In this document: in pieces, positions 51,365 to 63,393 of the stretch | Position numbering within the stretch: the first letter of the stretch is position 1 | Layout of the letters: each line of letters opens with the position of its first letter | DNA from: Kryptolebias marmoratus | Taxonomy: Eukaryota > Chordata > Actinopteri > Cyprinodontiformes > Rivulidae | Length of the DNA stretch: 64,000 bases | Assembly (NCBI RefSeq): GCF_001649575.2 | Contig: NC_051452.1 | Coordinates: 14,893,865-14,957,864, forward strand | Direction of reading: 5' to 3' | The notes under the pieces: generated by a model | Database searches by the model: none | Seen by the model: only the letters and a program-made list of their open reading frames with translations | Told to the model about the DNA's origin: nothing | Translations under genes and position numbers: made by a program

Positions 51365-51600
51365 TATATTTGTGGCTGGGTCTCAGAGGCAACAGGTCCT
51401 GGAGGGAATCCCAGACATCCCTTCAGCTTCTCCTGGGGGAACCCGAGGCATTCCCAGGTCATAGAGGATATATAATCCCTCCAGAAAGATTTGAGTTTGC
51501 CCTGGGGTCTCCTCCCAGAAGAATGACCCCAGAAAACTTCCAGAAGGAGGCACTTCATCTCTTTCAGAGGTGGCCTTGGTCACATTCTTTTGGCAGCCTG
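51365..51600 (-). mobile_element. LINE 3'-end fragment, reverse orientation
   Basis: Read on the minus strand it gives CTTCTGGGAGGAGACCCC, TCTTTCTGGAGGGATTATAT and GACCTGGGAATGCCTCGGGT, the C-terminal coding end of the fish LINE whose + copy follows. It is severely 5'-truncated. It lacks a clear GATG tail. Confidence 0.7.
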
Positions 51601-51619
51601 AACAGAAATCTGAAGAGGT

Positions 51620-51945
51620 TTGGTCATCCGGGAGAGACTTGGAGTAGAGACGAGTAGCAACATCGAGAGGAGCCAGTTGAGGTGGTTCAGGCAACTGCTA
51701 AGGATGCCTTCTGGACACCTCCATAGGGCAGAGTTCCAGGCATGCCCGACTGGGAGGAGATCTCATGGAAGACCCAGAGCACGCTGAAGAGACTATGTCT
51801 CTCGGTTGGCTTGGGAACACCTTGGAATCCTCCCAGAAGAGCCAGAACAGGTAGCTGGGGAAGATGTCTGGGCCTCCCTGCTCAAGCTGCTGCCCCCATG
51901 ACCCGACTCTGGAACAAGCAGCAGATAATAGATGGATGGATGTTG
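51620..51945 (+). mobile_element. LINE 3' end (RTE/Rex3-like, GATG tail)
   Basis: AACATCGAGAGGAGCCAGTT, GGTGGTTCAGGCAACTGCTA, GACTGGGAGGAGATCTCATG, CTGCCCCCATGACCCGACTC and a terminal ATGGATGGATG form the end of the reverse-transcriptase ORF and the short tail. The stem matches the family of the leader fragment at 1-212 by recall. It lies 3'-end outward from the reverse copy at 51365-51600. Confidence 0.75.
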
Positions 51946-52829
51946 AAACAAGAACAATAGAAATGTTTTGCACTAAGTTTTTTTTTTAACCGTGCTCATC
52001 AAACTTGTTAAGCAAATTTTATTCTTTTAGATGTTTTTAGTTTTAACGCTAATGTATCTTTAAGCCACAAAAAGTCATTAAAAGGACTTTTGAAAAACAA
52101 CATTAAGACCAGTGAACGTGACCTTTCAGGTGGAAAATATCAGTCATCAGTTCATCTTATTAGATGTCTGTGTGAAATGCTGTTGCGTCAGAAATGATTA
52201 AATTTACTTAAAGTTGGACTTGAAGTATTGTATTCACAAGAATGGAACAGCTGGACAACTTAAAACATATTACCTTAATAGAGTCAGAAAGAATGAAACG
52301 CCTCACTGCTTAACCAATAACTGAGTATGAAATGAAACGCAGAGGAAAGTGTTCGAGGGTACATTCCCTTTAGTACAGAACAGCAAGCCCTCAACCTTAA
52401 AATGAGCTTGAAATGACCTGACCTCTATAAAGTGTAATTAAAATAAGTTCAGAAGAAGAACTGAGATGTGGCAAAAGGACAAGCTGGGAGAACTTTGATA
52501 AATAAAAAAGTGATTTCATGGTCACGTGCTGGGTTGTTTATATGCGAGGTGCATGTGGTGTACGGGACTGAGCTATAAACAGGTGAAACGGGGATTCTGT
52601 CCAATCAAAGTTAAAGAATCATTTTTTTTTTCTACAGAGAAAGTTGTTGAACACAGAAATGTACTTTGGTTAACTGAAGTTACTAAGAAATTTGTTGTTT
52701 AAGCTGCCTGGCAAATTGGAAAATGTTATATTTAAAGTGACAAAATATTGCAAACACAAACACGAGAAACAGCATTTGTTTGCCAAAATAAAAATGCAGT
52801 GGGAACAGTGAGCGCTGAATGGCTGCGGA

Positions 52830-53280
52830 AATTTGTAGAAGCTGAAACTGAGTCATCAAAGCTAAAAGAAGCAGAACATTAGCTATAAGCTAAAAGGAGA
52901 AAAACACCATTAAAACCCTAAAACAGCAAAATGCTGGCTCAATGTGGCAAAAAAAACTAGCTAAAGAGCTCAAAATAGCAAAGGACTAGCTAAAAGCTAA
53001 ATGTACCAAAATCAAGCTGAAAGCTAAATGTACCAAAAGGCTAGCTAAAATTTAAAAAAGACTAAAAAGCGAACTAAAAGGAGTAAAACACTAGTTAAAA
53101 GTAGCCAAAGGGTAGCTAACAGGTTTTAAAGAATTACCTAATATCTAAATGTAGCAAAAGGCTAGCAAAACTGATCAAAAGGCTAGCTGAAATCTAAAAA
53201 TACCCAAAGCCTAGCTAAAATGAGTAAAACTGTAATTAGAAACTTAAAGTAGCAAAACATGAGCTAAAAGTACCAAATCT
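52830..53280. mobile_element. AGCTAAA minisatellite element (locus 4)
   Basis: Array of GCTAAAAG, GTAGCAAAA and GGCTAGCTAAA words. The left flank GAGCGCTGAATGGCTGCGG (52810-52828) recalls GGCGCTGAACGGTAGC at the left of locus 3 (35884), so the two loci may share an end. Confidence 0.6.
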
Positions 53281-54749
53281 GATCCAGATTCTTATTTTTT
53301 TTGTTATTTTGCTTCGTTTTGTTTTGGGGAGGGGTTGTATTTGTTGTCTGGTAAATATTCAATTGTGTCTTTTTCCTAACATCACTGTTAGTAGAAAAGA
53401 CATAAATACTTGGATAAAACAGTACTTGTATGTCCAGACAAGTACTCCTGTCCGGTCAGTGTTCCATATTTCAATTTCTGAATGTTGGTAACACTAGTTC
53501 TGGCAGTGTAGAGCAATGCTAAAAGAAGCACACAAGATTAGTTCAAACCCTTTGCTGTCAGTTCCAGGTAAGATATATTATACGATGTCGACATGGTCCT
53601 TGGAAATTATTTGCCCAAAAAAACCTTTTTCGTTTGCTTCTGGCTTTCAACGAGGTTCGACAAGTACTCTTCATGATGCCATACACATACAAGATGGCAG
53701 GCGCAAGAAATGTGTCCTTTTGTAGTGACGCTGTGCATGTGCCTTGTATTGGCAGTCAGGGAGTGACAGACGCAGGCGTGTGGTGGCCATGGTGACCATA
53801 TTGAGTCACTGAATAATAAAGAAGAAAAAAGTCCTAAAAGTTCAAGAGGAGTGACGCGTTTAAACAGACGACTCTTTAGTCTGAAGACATCAAAGACCCC
53901 CATCGGCATGCTGTGATTTGGCATATTTGGTATTTGTTCACTTGGTGGCACACTGTGCCGTCATCCTGCCGAGCCATCTGTGTAGCAGAAGCTTACCAGG
54001 TAGCTCTGGTAATCCAGGTAGGATGCACTGCATCAGCGAGGAAACCAAGCCGAGCGGAAAATGTTTAAATCAATAAGTTCCCACGTTTCCTCTCGGGCTT
54101 AAAGCTTGACCTTCACACACCAGGTGCGTACTACAATGTACTGGAGCTGCAGCGGGCTTATCGGGCTACATAGGATCCTTTTCTACAATAGGATCAGCTT
54201 TGTGTGGATGATTGGCACCGGCTATTTATCAGCTACCACTCGTCTTGCAGCAGGTTGAGTTGTTTTTTGTATTTTTATTTTTTTTTCCCCCACAATTCTT
54301 CAAGCCAGCACTTTCCACCATCACCCGTCCTCCAAGGCTTGGAGACCAGAAAAAGAACAGATTGTGTTTCTGTTTCAGTTCACCCATCCATGACTGGATG
54401 TTTGAGTGTGCAAGAGGCTGCACACTCTTTCTCTTATTATTATTATTTTTTTTTTTTGAATTGCTATTTTTTTTCCCCTGTAAAATTGCTTATTAAAGAA
54501 GTACAGTTGGCACCTGATACGTCCTATTAAAATCCTGCATGTCGCTATAAATATTCCAGTCAAGAGATGCTCTGACTGAACTTGTTTTAGTGCCTTTCAA
54601 AGGTGCGTTCTCTCATTACGCTGCACCATGTAAACCAGCTCCATCGCCTGCTTATTAGATTCAGTTGGACAGGGAACATTCTGCTAATTAATGCTGCTGG
54701 CAGATCGTGTGCGAGTGACTGTGTTTTTTTTGTTTTTTGTTTTTTTTGT

Positions 54750-54980
54750 CTGAGTCAGTTCGTCGGTGGCTGCTTTGGAGCACGCTGAGCTGAGATGCGA
54801 GCCTCATTACACGTCCGCATGGACTGCTGTCCGTCTCGTGTGCGCAGCCGAGACATGCGTTTCTGTTTGGCGAGCGTGACCCTTCTCCGAGGCAGGATAC
54901 GCAGACGGGCAAGAAGAAATTTGCATCGGCAGCAGCAGCGCCGGAGATCTGTTTTGATCTGTCCGGTTTCAGCACGTCAG
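54750..54980. promoter_or_regulatory. CpG-dense intronic segment
   Basis: About 21 CpG dinucleotides occur in roughly 205 bp (54761-54965), against a CpG-poor intron. It is non-repetitive and has a continuous 80-codon + strand frame (54795-55034) rich in Arg that matches no family I know. It may be an intronic CpG island, an alternative first exon, an enhancer, or an old GC-rich insertion. Confidence 0.35.
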
Positions 54981-55988
54981 GTGGTCTTCCTGCAGAGTAC
55001 CTGGGCTAGAAATCTTATTTATCAGGGGAAATAGACGTGAACAAATGGAGAGGAGGCACGTTAGGGCTGAGGGGAAAATGGGCACAGTGAGTGGAATAAC
55101 AAGAGATAAAGAGAACAAATGCAGAACACTTTGAGTTTACCAACAAAGGAACCAAAGCAGGGTAGAACAAAAGCTTGTAAATGAAGGATAAGGGTAGATA
55201 GAGAGTGAACAGGAGTTGTCATGATGGGAAATGGAGGGGACAGAGTGGGAAATGGATTATAAATCACATTACCAAATTGATCTTTACCCCAGTATGGCTT
55301 CATCACACACTCATGTCTCTGTCTGAAAGTCGTTTCACCACTCACAGAAACGCACACTAGTGTTTTCCCTTGGCGGAGCGCTCCGGGGCAGTGGGTAGCT
55401 TTTTAAGATCTGACGTCTGAACAGTTTTTATTCAAGAGGGAATTACCTGTTGGTTGGGAAGCTTTTATTCCACTAACAGTAATTTACACATCAACCAGGA
55501 CTGTGTTACATTATAATGATGGCTGTGGGTGGTAAAGTTGATTTTTTTTTTTTTCAGCCACAATGAGTTGGAACAGCCTGCCTCTCTGTTGTTATGGGGG
55601 TGCATTTAGTTAAATACTATCAACCTGTGAGCAGTCAAATGATCTTAATATGTACTGTTTACACCTGATGTAGTTTTTTGGTTCGCATCAGAATTCGTAA
55701 CTGGTAAGTCTGAGTGGTGTAATTTCCCACTTCACCGCGTTCCAGTTGTCTTGCTCAGTGAGAGTCGGAAACAAGATGGATGCCCGGCAGCAAAGCCTTT
55801 ATTTTTCTTGCAGTTTCTGAATATGAAATCTTACTAAACAGATACACACTCCACTTGCGAACATGTTTTAATACTTTCTATATGTATGTTAAAAAGTACT
55901 AGTTATACAAGTGATTAAATGTGGAAAACAACTTAAAGAATGAATGTTAACAGTAAAAGTAACAGAGTTTACTTGCTAAAGTTGCAAG

Positions 55989-56018
55989 ATTTTAACCCCC
56001 ACTAGAGGGGGTTAAAAT
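55989..56018. repeat. Perfect 12-bp inverted repeat, 6-nt loop
   Basis: ATTTTAACCCCC (55989-56000) and GGGGGTTAAAAT (56007-56018) pair exactly around ACTAGA. It immediately precedes a Tc1 fragment and may mark its terminus. Confidence 0.8.
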
Positions 56019-56029
56019 TTACAACAAGG

Positions 56030-56580
56030 AACTCAGAAATGTCCATTTCCCAGTACTACTGGAACACACCATAACACCTCCAAGCAGTAAGGTCTACAAC
56101 CAAGCAAGAGACATCATGAAGATCAAGGAACTCCCTATGCAGAGACAAGGTCATGCAGCCATTCAGATCAGGGTTGGGTTATAAATATCCTAGAACCCCA
56201 AACATCCCACGGAGCCCCATTAAAACCGTTATTAGAAAAGGGAAAGATTCTGCCACCACAGCAAACCTGCCATGAGGGTTCACCGAAACTCACAGAGCAG
56301 AGAAGGGAGGTCATTAAGCAAAGAAACCTCCAGGAGGCCAGAGCTAACCCTGATGGAGCTTAAGCTGAGCAGCTCTTCTGCAGATGCTGCGATGGGATCT
56401 GTCCATAGGAACACTACAAGCTGCACAGAGCTGGGCTTCATGGAAGAGAGGGCAGGGAGAAAAACATTGCTTGAAGAAGAACCGTGTGGAATCTCTTCCT
56501 CTAACATGTGGAACAAGGTGCTGTGGTTAGATGAATTAAGAACATGTCTGAGGCAAATCTCCCACTTCTCATCATGGTGA
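56030..56580 (+). mobile_element. Tc1-like transposon fragment (family D)
   Basis: The + frame at 56272-56580 ends with MWNKVLWLDELRTC, matching the W-VLW-DE segment that holds the first catalytic Asp of Tc1 transposases; the expected S before D is L here. Upstream DNA (TCTGTCCATAGGAACACTAC, CTTCATGGAAGAGAGGGCAG) fits the DNA-binding half. Everything after the first Asp is lost. Confidence 0.75.
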
Positions 56581-56816
56581 GCACACCACCCCCTCAGTGA
56601 GCACTTTTCCAACCCCTGTAAGCAGGTTTTTATCATATTGGCAGACATTCTGGCTCTGAACAAAATATATCTGGGACACTGTAACACTGACTATAGTGTA
56701 CGCTAACAATTCAGATTTATTTTACGTTTAGTAAATATTCAGGCCTCAACAATGTGAAGTAAACATCTTGTTGGATTAGAGTTTGGCTAATTGAGAGCAT
56801 CGTATTATTAGCATTT

Positions 56817-57015
56817 TATTAATAGCATTATTAGGGGCTGTGGTGGTCAGTGCCGTGGTCTTGCAATCCTGAGGTTGCAGGTTCAAGCCCAGGTTATGGT
56901 AGGAGGAGTATCTAGCATAAAACAATTGCCAAATTGTTTGTGTGAGTTTTCTCGCTGTGGCAACCCCTGAAGAAGGGAGCAGCCAAAAGAACTCACCTAT
57001 TAATAGCATTATTAG
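56817..57015 (+). mobile_element. Short SINE with perfect 18-bp target-site duplication
   Basis: TATTAATAGCATTATTAG flanks the 163-bp body (56835-56997) perfectly at 56817-56834 and 56998-57015. The head GGGCTGTGGTGGTCAGTG and the exact B box GGTTCAAGCCC (56880-56890) show tRNA ancestry. The 3' part CGCTGTGGCAACCCCTGAAG and GGGAGCAGCCAAAAG is the HE1/V-SINE-type tail. Perfect duplications suggest a young insertion. Confidence 0.92.
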
Positions 57016-57225
57016 CATGTTGTTGTGTTTATCCTAGAAGACTGGAAGTGGGCGGTGAAATATATTTTTAGATGCATTGCATTGCAGACTTAGAGGATTC
57101 TGAATTTTTTATGTCAAAAATGATTTAGGAATGTTAAATAGTGCTGACAGTCAGCGGAGTAGTTCCTCCGCGGTGCTGCTTGTCCTAATAGAGTTGCCGC
57201 GGCATTCAAGTAACGTGTTGCAGCT

Positions 57226-57299
57226 GAGTTGTGCACTTTGAGTCGCCTCGTGCTGAAAAGTGCTATATAAATAAATGTACCTACCTACCTACCTACCTG
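57226..57299 (+). mobile_element. SINE/LINE 3'-tail fragment with (ACCT)n
   Basis: TTTGAGTCGCCTCGTGCTGA, AAAGTGCTATATAAATAAAT and tandem CTAC/ACCT units form a typical fish SINE tail without its head. Confidence 0.6.
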
Positions 57300-57994
57300 T
57301 GTTTTCACTTTTTTTTTAGTATTTTCTGCTGAAACCTGGAAAATATCTGTCTGTAAATAATAGCTAAAGTTATCACAACAACTGTGTTTAGAAATGACTT
57401 TAAAACATTTGATTTGTGTAGAAATGTCTAGTAATAAACATGATGCTAATCGCGTTAGCTTTTCTATGGTGTTTTTTATGTTAAGTTAGCATCTATGCTA
57501 ATTGTTGTTTAGCAGCCTGTGATTAATAACGTTTTTTTTTTGGTGTATGTTATTATGCACTCTTTATTAGAGATTAAAAAATATATAACTGTTTATTTAT
57601 GTCAAACAGGCTATAGTCATTTAGGTTTCATGCTAATGAATGTTGATGCCTAAAGATCCCAACCCCAAGAAAAAAAAAACTAGCCTTGGAAAAGAAATTC
57701 TGAGGTAAATTCTAATAAAGTCATGAACAGATGCATCCCTATCAAGCTAAAAACTTCACACATCCACTGCATGAAGCAGAGCAAGCAAAGTTGATATATG
57801 GTCTATTTTTTAAATAAAAAAGCGAACAGATGGACTCGGAATTTGAACGTCATCATATGATCTTAAAGGGTCTCTGCAAAACTGATGGGCTTTTTTTTGG
57901 ATCTGTAAATTTTAAAATCAAGATAAAATTCACCCAGTTGTTGTTTTCTGATTGGCTGTGAAGTAGGTTTTGCTAATGTCTGGGTTTGTGTGCG

Positions 57995-58600
57995 TGCATG
58001 TTTGTTTGTCTGCCTGTTAGCAAAATATCTCATGAACCACTGGACTGATTGTGATTTTGATGAAACACCCAGAAACTAACCAGTGGGTGAACATCTACAA
58101 CTGATAAACTTTTGGAGTCAGCCCCATTTAAGATGGTTGCCACAGCTAAGCGACCTTGGTAAACACAAAAATGGCTATAGCTTAGTCAGTTTTACAGATA
58201 CTAAGCTAAAATTGGATGTTTTAGTAGTTGGGACTGATCCCCAGCACTAACTGAGACTTGTTTTTTTTAAACTGTGGCATTAACTATAGGAGACAGTGCT
58301 GTCTGTCTGTTAGCAAAATATTTCATGAACCACTGGGCAGATTTTGTTAAAACTATCAGAAAGTAATCATTTGATGTATGTCTACAACTGATTATCTTTA
58401 GAAGCTAATCCAATTCAAAATGGCTTTCACATCCAATTAACCTCGTGAAATACAAAAAAGGCTATATTTCAGCCAATTTTACAAATGCAGAGATAATTTT
58501 TGGTGTGTTGGTAGCCGAGACTCATCCCCAACACATACACATAGCACGACGTCTTTGCTTGAAACTTTTGACTTTAACCATCTTAGAAATCGTCGGATGG
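57995..58600 (+). repeat. Two tandem R290 units
   Basis: The hallmark GTTAGCAAAATAT(C/T)TCATGA recurs at 58016 and 58309 (293 bp apart). Both units have CTACAACTGAT(A/T)A, AATTCAAAATGGCTTTCACA or CATTTAAGATGGTTGCCACA, and a TTTTACA(G/A)AT block. Confidence 0.83.
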
Positions 58601-60109
58601 ATTTTAGTGAACGTTATCTTTAACCAACTGATCCTAAAACAGTATCCATGATAACAAACGCCCCTGTTGGTGCTGCTTCTTTTAGCTGCAGTGCAGCGAG
58701 CAGCTGCATCAGAGAAGTTTCCCTATTTATCATTTCTAAACTTTACCTACAAATGTGACCTATTTGGAACTGTTCTTAGTGCACAATAATATTTCAGAAA
58801 AACAGGAGGCCCTCCGTTGTCCTTGAGCTGTGATGCTGCGCAGTAAAACCTGTACAGGGGACTCACTGACCCTCTCATTTGGACCCTGTTTACAGTCCAA
58901 TCATTGGGTTTTTTCAGAACATAATACTTAGCTCTTATGAATTATATATGTAGATGGATTCAAAGCGGCCTATTTTTAGGATCCACACTTCTGTGCACAA
59001 ACATAAACTCATATAAATTTCTTTATAGAGCTTTGATTTCATGCGGAAATTACTCCAGATCTAAACAGCAACTGCAATAATCGAATGTGAAGATGTTTTT
59101 TTCTTTTTTTTTTTCCTTTTAACCAATTGGCTGTAAATTCTCACAAGTATTGCTGTCCTGCTGCACGGTGAGTCCGGGACCAGCCAGGTGTCTGCTGAGC
59201 AGACGACAAGGTGTACGACACAAAACGCTCACATGGCCACTTTGTGTTTGTGCACACGTGCGAATAATGGTTATGCGTGTGAGCAAATGCCACCCTGAAA
59301 GACGTGCATTTGCATTTGTTTGGAGTGGCTTGTCAATGCAAATGTTAAAGTGTGTGTGTCTGTGTGTGCACGCCCCCTCAGACCATAACATTTGACTGAG
59401 GCGGGTAGACCATGAATCACCTTGTCGAGTTTTTATCGCTGTGTTTACTACAGCTCAACAAAATGAAATGGATCCTGATTTAAGGTGCCGCTGCCTAATC
59501 GCTGTTATTCTTCCTTTTTCCTCCACAGCTTTTTGATTCACCACTCCTCCCGTACATCACGCTTTATAGCTTGCTTGGTAATAGTGCTCTATGACTTTTG
59601 GTTTGCTGTGAAACAAGTTGGAAACCCAGCCATCTTCGGAGCTCTATGGCTCAGTCATACGTCACTGTAGGAACGTCATTAAAAGTTTTAACGGATCACA
59701 GAAAGTTGGACTTCACAGGACTGAACTGTCCTTTTTAATTTCCTTAATGGTTTTTACACACTTACAGGTTAAGCTTTTATAAATTCTGAAGACCTTGATT
59801 TCACTTTGAATTTTGAGCTGTAGAAGTTGGTCAAAATTTATCAAATTAATTCCTTTCATTCCTACAGTTGTTTCACTTCTTATTCAGTTTATGTTTTAAA
59901 ACATTGGTATTTTTTTGTCCTCTTCTTCCAGCCAGTGTATCTCATGGTATGGGAGTTGTGGTTTTACCTGAAATCCCCCGAGAGTGCTGAATACACAGAC
60001 CTAAACTCTTAAAGACTTCCATTTTATTGGAGCTTATGATTTTCTTAGACTGGTACAAAAGGAAGTCCCAACTTATCTTTGGGCTTTAGAGAAAAGGGCT
60101 GATGCACAG

Positions 60110-61260
60110 TTGTGGTTAAAAGTTTAAATCAACTTATCATGGGCATAAATAATTTGGGGCATTTAATGATTTATTTGAACTGGGTTTTTTTCAGTCATTT
60201 TTTAAAAAGACAAGAATTAGGTGCACAAGTTTGAATATACTGTGGATCTTCAAATTTATCCACACAGGCTCAAATATATCCACAGATCCCCACTGATATT
60301 TGGGTAAACATCTCTCAGCAAGTTGCACCTGGACCTCAGGCTTTCTGTATCCATCAACAAGCTCCTGGTAGAATTCGGGCTGACATTTGACCTCTCTTCT
60401 TCTTGGCAGACTTGGTGGAGTTCATTTAAACTGGTTGGTTATCTGACACTGACCCAGCTTCTAATCAAAGTTAGCAAATTTTCATTTGGGTTGAGGTTGA
60501 AACTTTGGGAAGGTGATTTCACAAGCCTAATATTAGTCTGATTGATCCAATCAGAAACCAGTTCTGATTGTCCTGTTGGAACACCCATATGGGTTGAAGT
60601 TTAATCTGTGTAGCTGTTGATTTGCAGTGAAACTGAAGAATTCGAAGGTAGTTGTCCTTCATTATTCCATCCTCGTTGTACAATGTACCAGTCCACAACA
60701 TGATACTACCACCACCAAGCTTGACAGGTGGTACAGTGTTCTTAGATCTGAAAGAGTCACCTTCACTCCTGGAAAAAAAATCCATCTTGCTACTGAGGCC
60801 AACAGCTCAATTTTTGTGTCATCTGACCATCAAACGTTCCTCCAGGAGATGATTGGTTTGTCCAGGTGGGCAGCTGCACATGTCAGTCGAGCTTGAAGGT
60901 CAGGCTTCTTTCTCAGTCCTCTGTCCTTGGTGGTTCCTGCGTTGTTCCTGAACATCTAAACCAATTTCCTTTCATCTGAAGGTGACAGATGAGCAGCGAT
61001 CAATCCAACGAGTGCCACCAAACAGTCTTTTTGTGCTGGCAGAGAGAAACTACCAGCTGTAGTGAATTATGAGCACTAACGAGAAGTCAAAAGGCCTCAT
61101 CAAGTTGAGACATTCCAGACCCTTCAGAACTACTTATTACCAGATCTAGATGAACGTATGGATATATTTGAGCCTGTAGGAGGGACTTTTTTTTCTCCCT
61201 CCCCACTTAAACCGACAGATGACTGAAGATGTCAACTTGAGTGAAATCTTCAAGTTTGTA
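60110..61260 (-). mobile_element. Tc1-like transposon, decayed (family E)
   Basis: The minus-strand frame at 60519-60785 encodes VKLGGGSIMLW and later WVFQQDNQNW, the GGGS-M-W and QQDN segments of Tc1 transposases, in one frame but with a deletion between motif blocks. The flanks contain AAATATATCCACA/TGGATATATTTGAG pairs (60264-60284 and 61160-61176) that may belong to terminal inverted repeats. No intact gene. Confidence 0.83.
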
Positions 61261-62319
61261 ACAAACGAAAACAAATAACATTTGCTTTTTTTCTCTGGAG
61301 CGCTGACTTGTTTCCATGACGACAGGAATAATCATTTTAATTTGGAACGTGACAGTGTGAATTTGGTAATGGAACGCTCAGGATCAGCACGTCTCCTGGT
61401 GCTGAAGAAGAGATGACAGAGACGTTTGGTTTTTTTTTTTTTTTCTCACTGAGATGTTGTTTCTGTTGAGTCATTGTTTAAACATTTGAGCATACAGAGA
61501 TTTGTCTAAAACATGTCCAGCTACTTGTGTTGTTGTACATGTTATGGATTTTGTAGAGCTTTGAAACATTGGTATTGTTCTTGAAAACAATAAAAGCTAA
61601 AACTCTCCTTTATTGGCTTCAGGTCTTCTATTGCAAGAAGAGCTGTGGAAGCCCTGATACCCCCCGTCCTCCCAGCCTGGACAGAAAATAATCACCCGAT
61701 TCTCTCACGGTGACACTGATATACTATTTGGAGCAGCAAGTTTCGTAGCCCAGCAGAATCACAGCTCCTAAAAACATAAATCAAATCCCAGCCTGGTGAA
61801 ACTATTGTTTTGCAACACTGCACAGAACAAGACTTCGGAGCAACACAACGGGAGAAAATGACAGAAGACTGGAATTCCACGATTATTGTGTGTGTGTACG
61901 GGTTCATCAGTGCATGCAAACATGTTGGGATATTTGCACGTCCACACATGTACCGCATGCAAAGCGAGTCAAGATGGAGTTGAGTGTGTTTGTGCTCCCC
62001 GAAGAAAAGCAACGCAGTGGGCTGGGTGCCTGCTGGGGGAGCTATAAATAGCTTTGTGGTGACAGCAAGACTTAGAGGCTAATGTGAGAGGGAGCATCTT
62101 CCAGAGATGTCCATGTTGATTATTTTAAACTTGACATACATTTTGACCGCAGTGGCAAAACCTGGATGGAGCTCCCAGATTAATGGAGATGTATCGTCCC
62201 CGTTGTCCACAAGATGACTGGATCTGAGGGGATTGTATTTAAAAAATCTGACACAATTTAATCAAAATACAACAAGCATACAGTAAAATAATAAATGGGA
62301 CAGATCAGTAAACTTTGAA

Positions 62320-62770
62320 GTGATGTAATAATAGTTATCAATAGTTAGTACCTTATCAGCCATGACATCAGTCAGAGAGCACAACGTTTGGAGAAGGAGG
62401 CCAAAGACTTTGTCCAGACTAGGCTAATGGCTAGCCAAACAAGTCCCAGATTTTTTTATTCATGATTTTTCAGGCTTTTAAAACAACTCTTTCATAAAAA
62501 CAGCATACCGGTGTTAAAGAAGGCAACAGTAGCTAACACCGTTTGCTTAGTTTGTTGCTATTTTCTCAACCAAACAACGCTCATGTTACTGCGTGAATGA
62601 CTGTGTGGGGAGCATGGACAGGACCGTGTTTGTGCAGAGGCTGCAGAACGTGTCCGCCCGCCGGGAGTTGAGTAAACTTCTGGACTGACTAGATGCGCTG
62701 ATCAGCAGCTTTGGCGCCATCAGCATAAACACAGTTATCTATGCTTAACATACATTCGCGTAGTGACACG
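62320..62770. mobile_element. Rearranged member of the long-TIR MITE family
   Basis: It opens with AATAGTTATCAATAGTTAGT, ACCTTATCAGCCATGACATC and GGCTAATGGCTAGCC, matching the reverse of the right half of 48461-49040. It later has GCATAAACACAGTTATCTAT in the direct order of the left half. The second terminus is not recognisable. Confidence 0.65.
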
Positions 62771-63393
62771 GACTTTGTTGACAGGCCAACAGCTACGGGG
62801 TTGGGGTTTTATACGTTTTATACGTTTTTATTGGTTGATTGTTCTACTTGTGTTTTGCACGGTTCTGGATAAATACACCATTGTCTACATTGTCATTGTT
62901 TGGATATCCTGTTATCCTGGCGGGTTTAGTTCTCAAACAAATTTGGAGAAAAATGAACTTAATATGAATTAATGATCACTGTATTTTCATGGGGGCCAAT
63001 AGTACAGGGTCAACTCGAGCCATGTTGGGATTTCTGTCGTCATTTAGCTCCAGAGGCTTTTCTCTCATGTACCTCTTCACCGTTTTACCCTCATTTCTCT
63101 GCCAGGCCTTTTCCTACCCATCAGGGACAGGATATTTGAATGTCAAATGGTGTTAATGGAAGCCCCAGGGTCAAGTTGTACTTTGAGTCTTGAATTGATT
63201 TTTTACACTTTTGTTTTGAAATTACGACACAAGAGAGTTATGACCTTTAAAGCTACACTTGCTTCTGGGATTTAAAAAAAAATCTCATAGATTCTTGAGT
63301 TTACAATCAGTTGCAGCGCCTCATGAAGTGAAGCCCAAAATGTAAACCCTTGATTAGATTGTTCTAACTGTTGGTTCGTTTCCTGTTGGTTAG

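Larger units (their letters stand above)
26018..63393 (+). other. kcnh7: kcnh7 intron 2 (about 37.4 kb)
   Basis: Starts at GTGAGT (26018) and ends at the acceptor TTGGTTAG (63393). It is filled with the transposons listed below. Stretches with few recognised repeats are 26973-27968, 29701-31269, 40011-41446, 43256-45789, 47251-48239, 49041-51364, 53291-55988, 58601-60109 and 61261-62319; no coding exon was recognised in them. Large introns early in the gene are a known property of KCNH7. Confidence 0.85.

Noticed and set aside
54795..55034. 79-residue Arg-rich frame as a possible alternative exon
   Set aside because: Not recognised and no donor in phase 1 could be argued with confidence; only the CpG density is reported.
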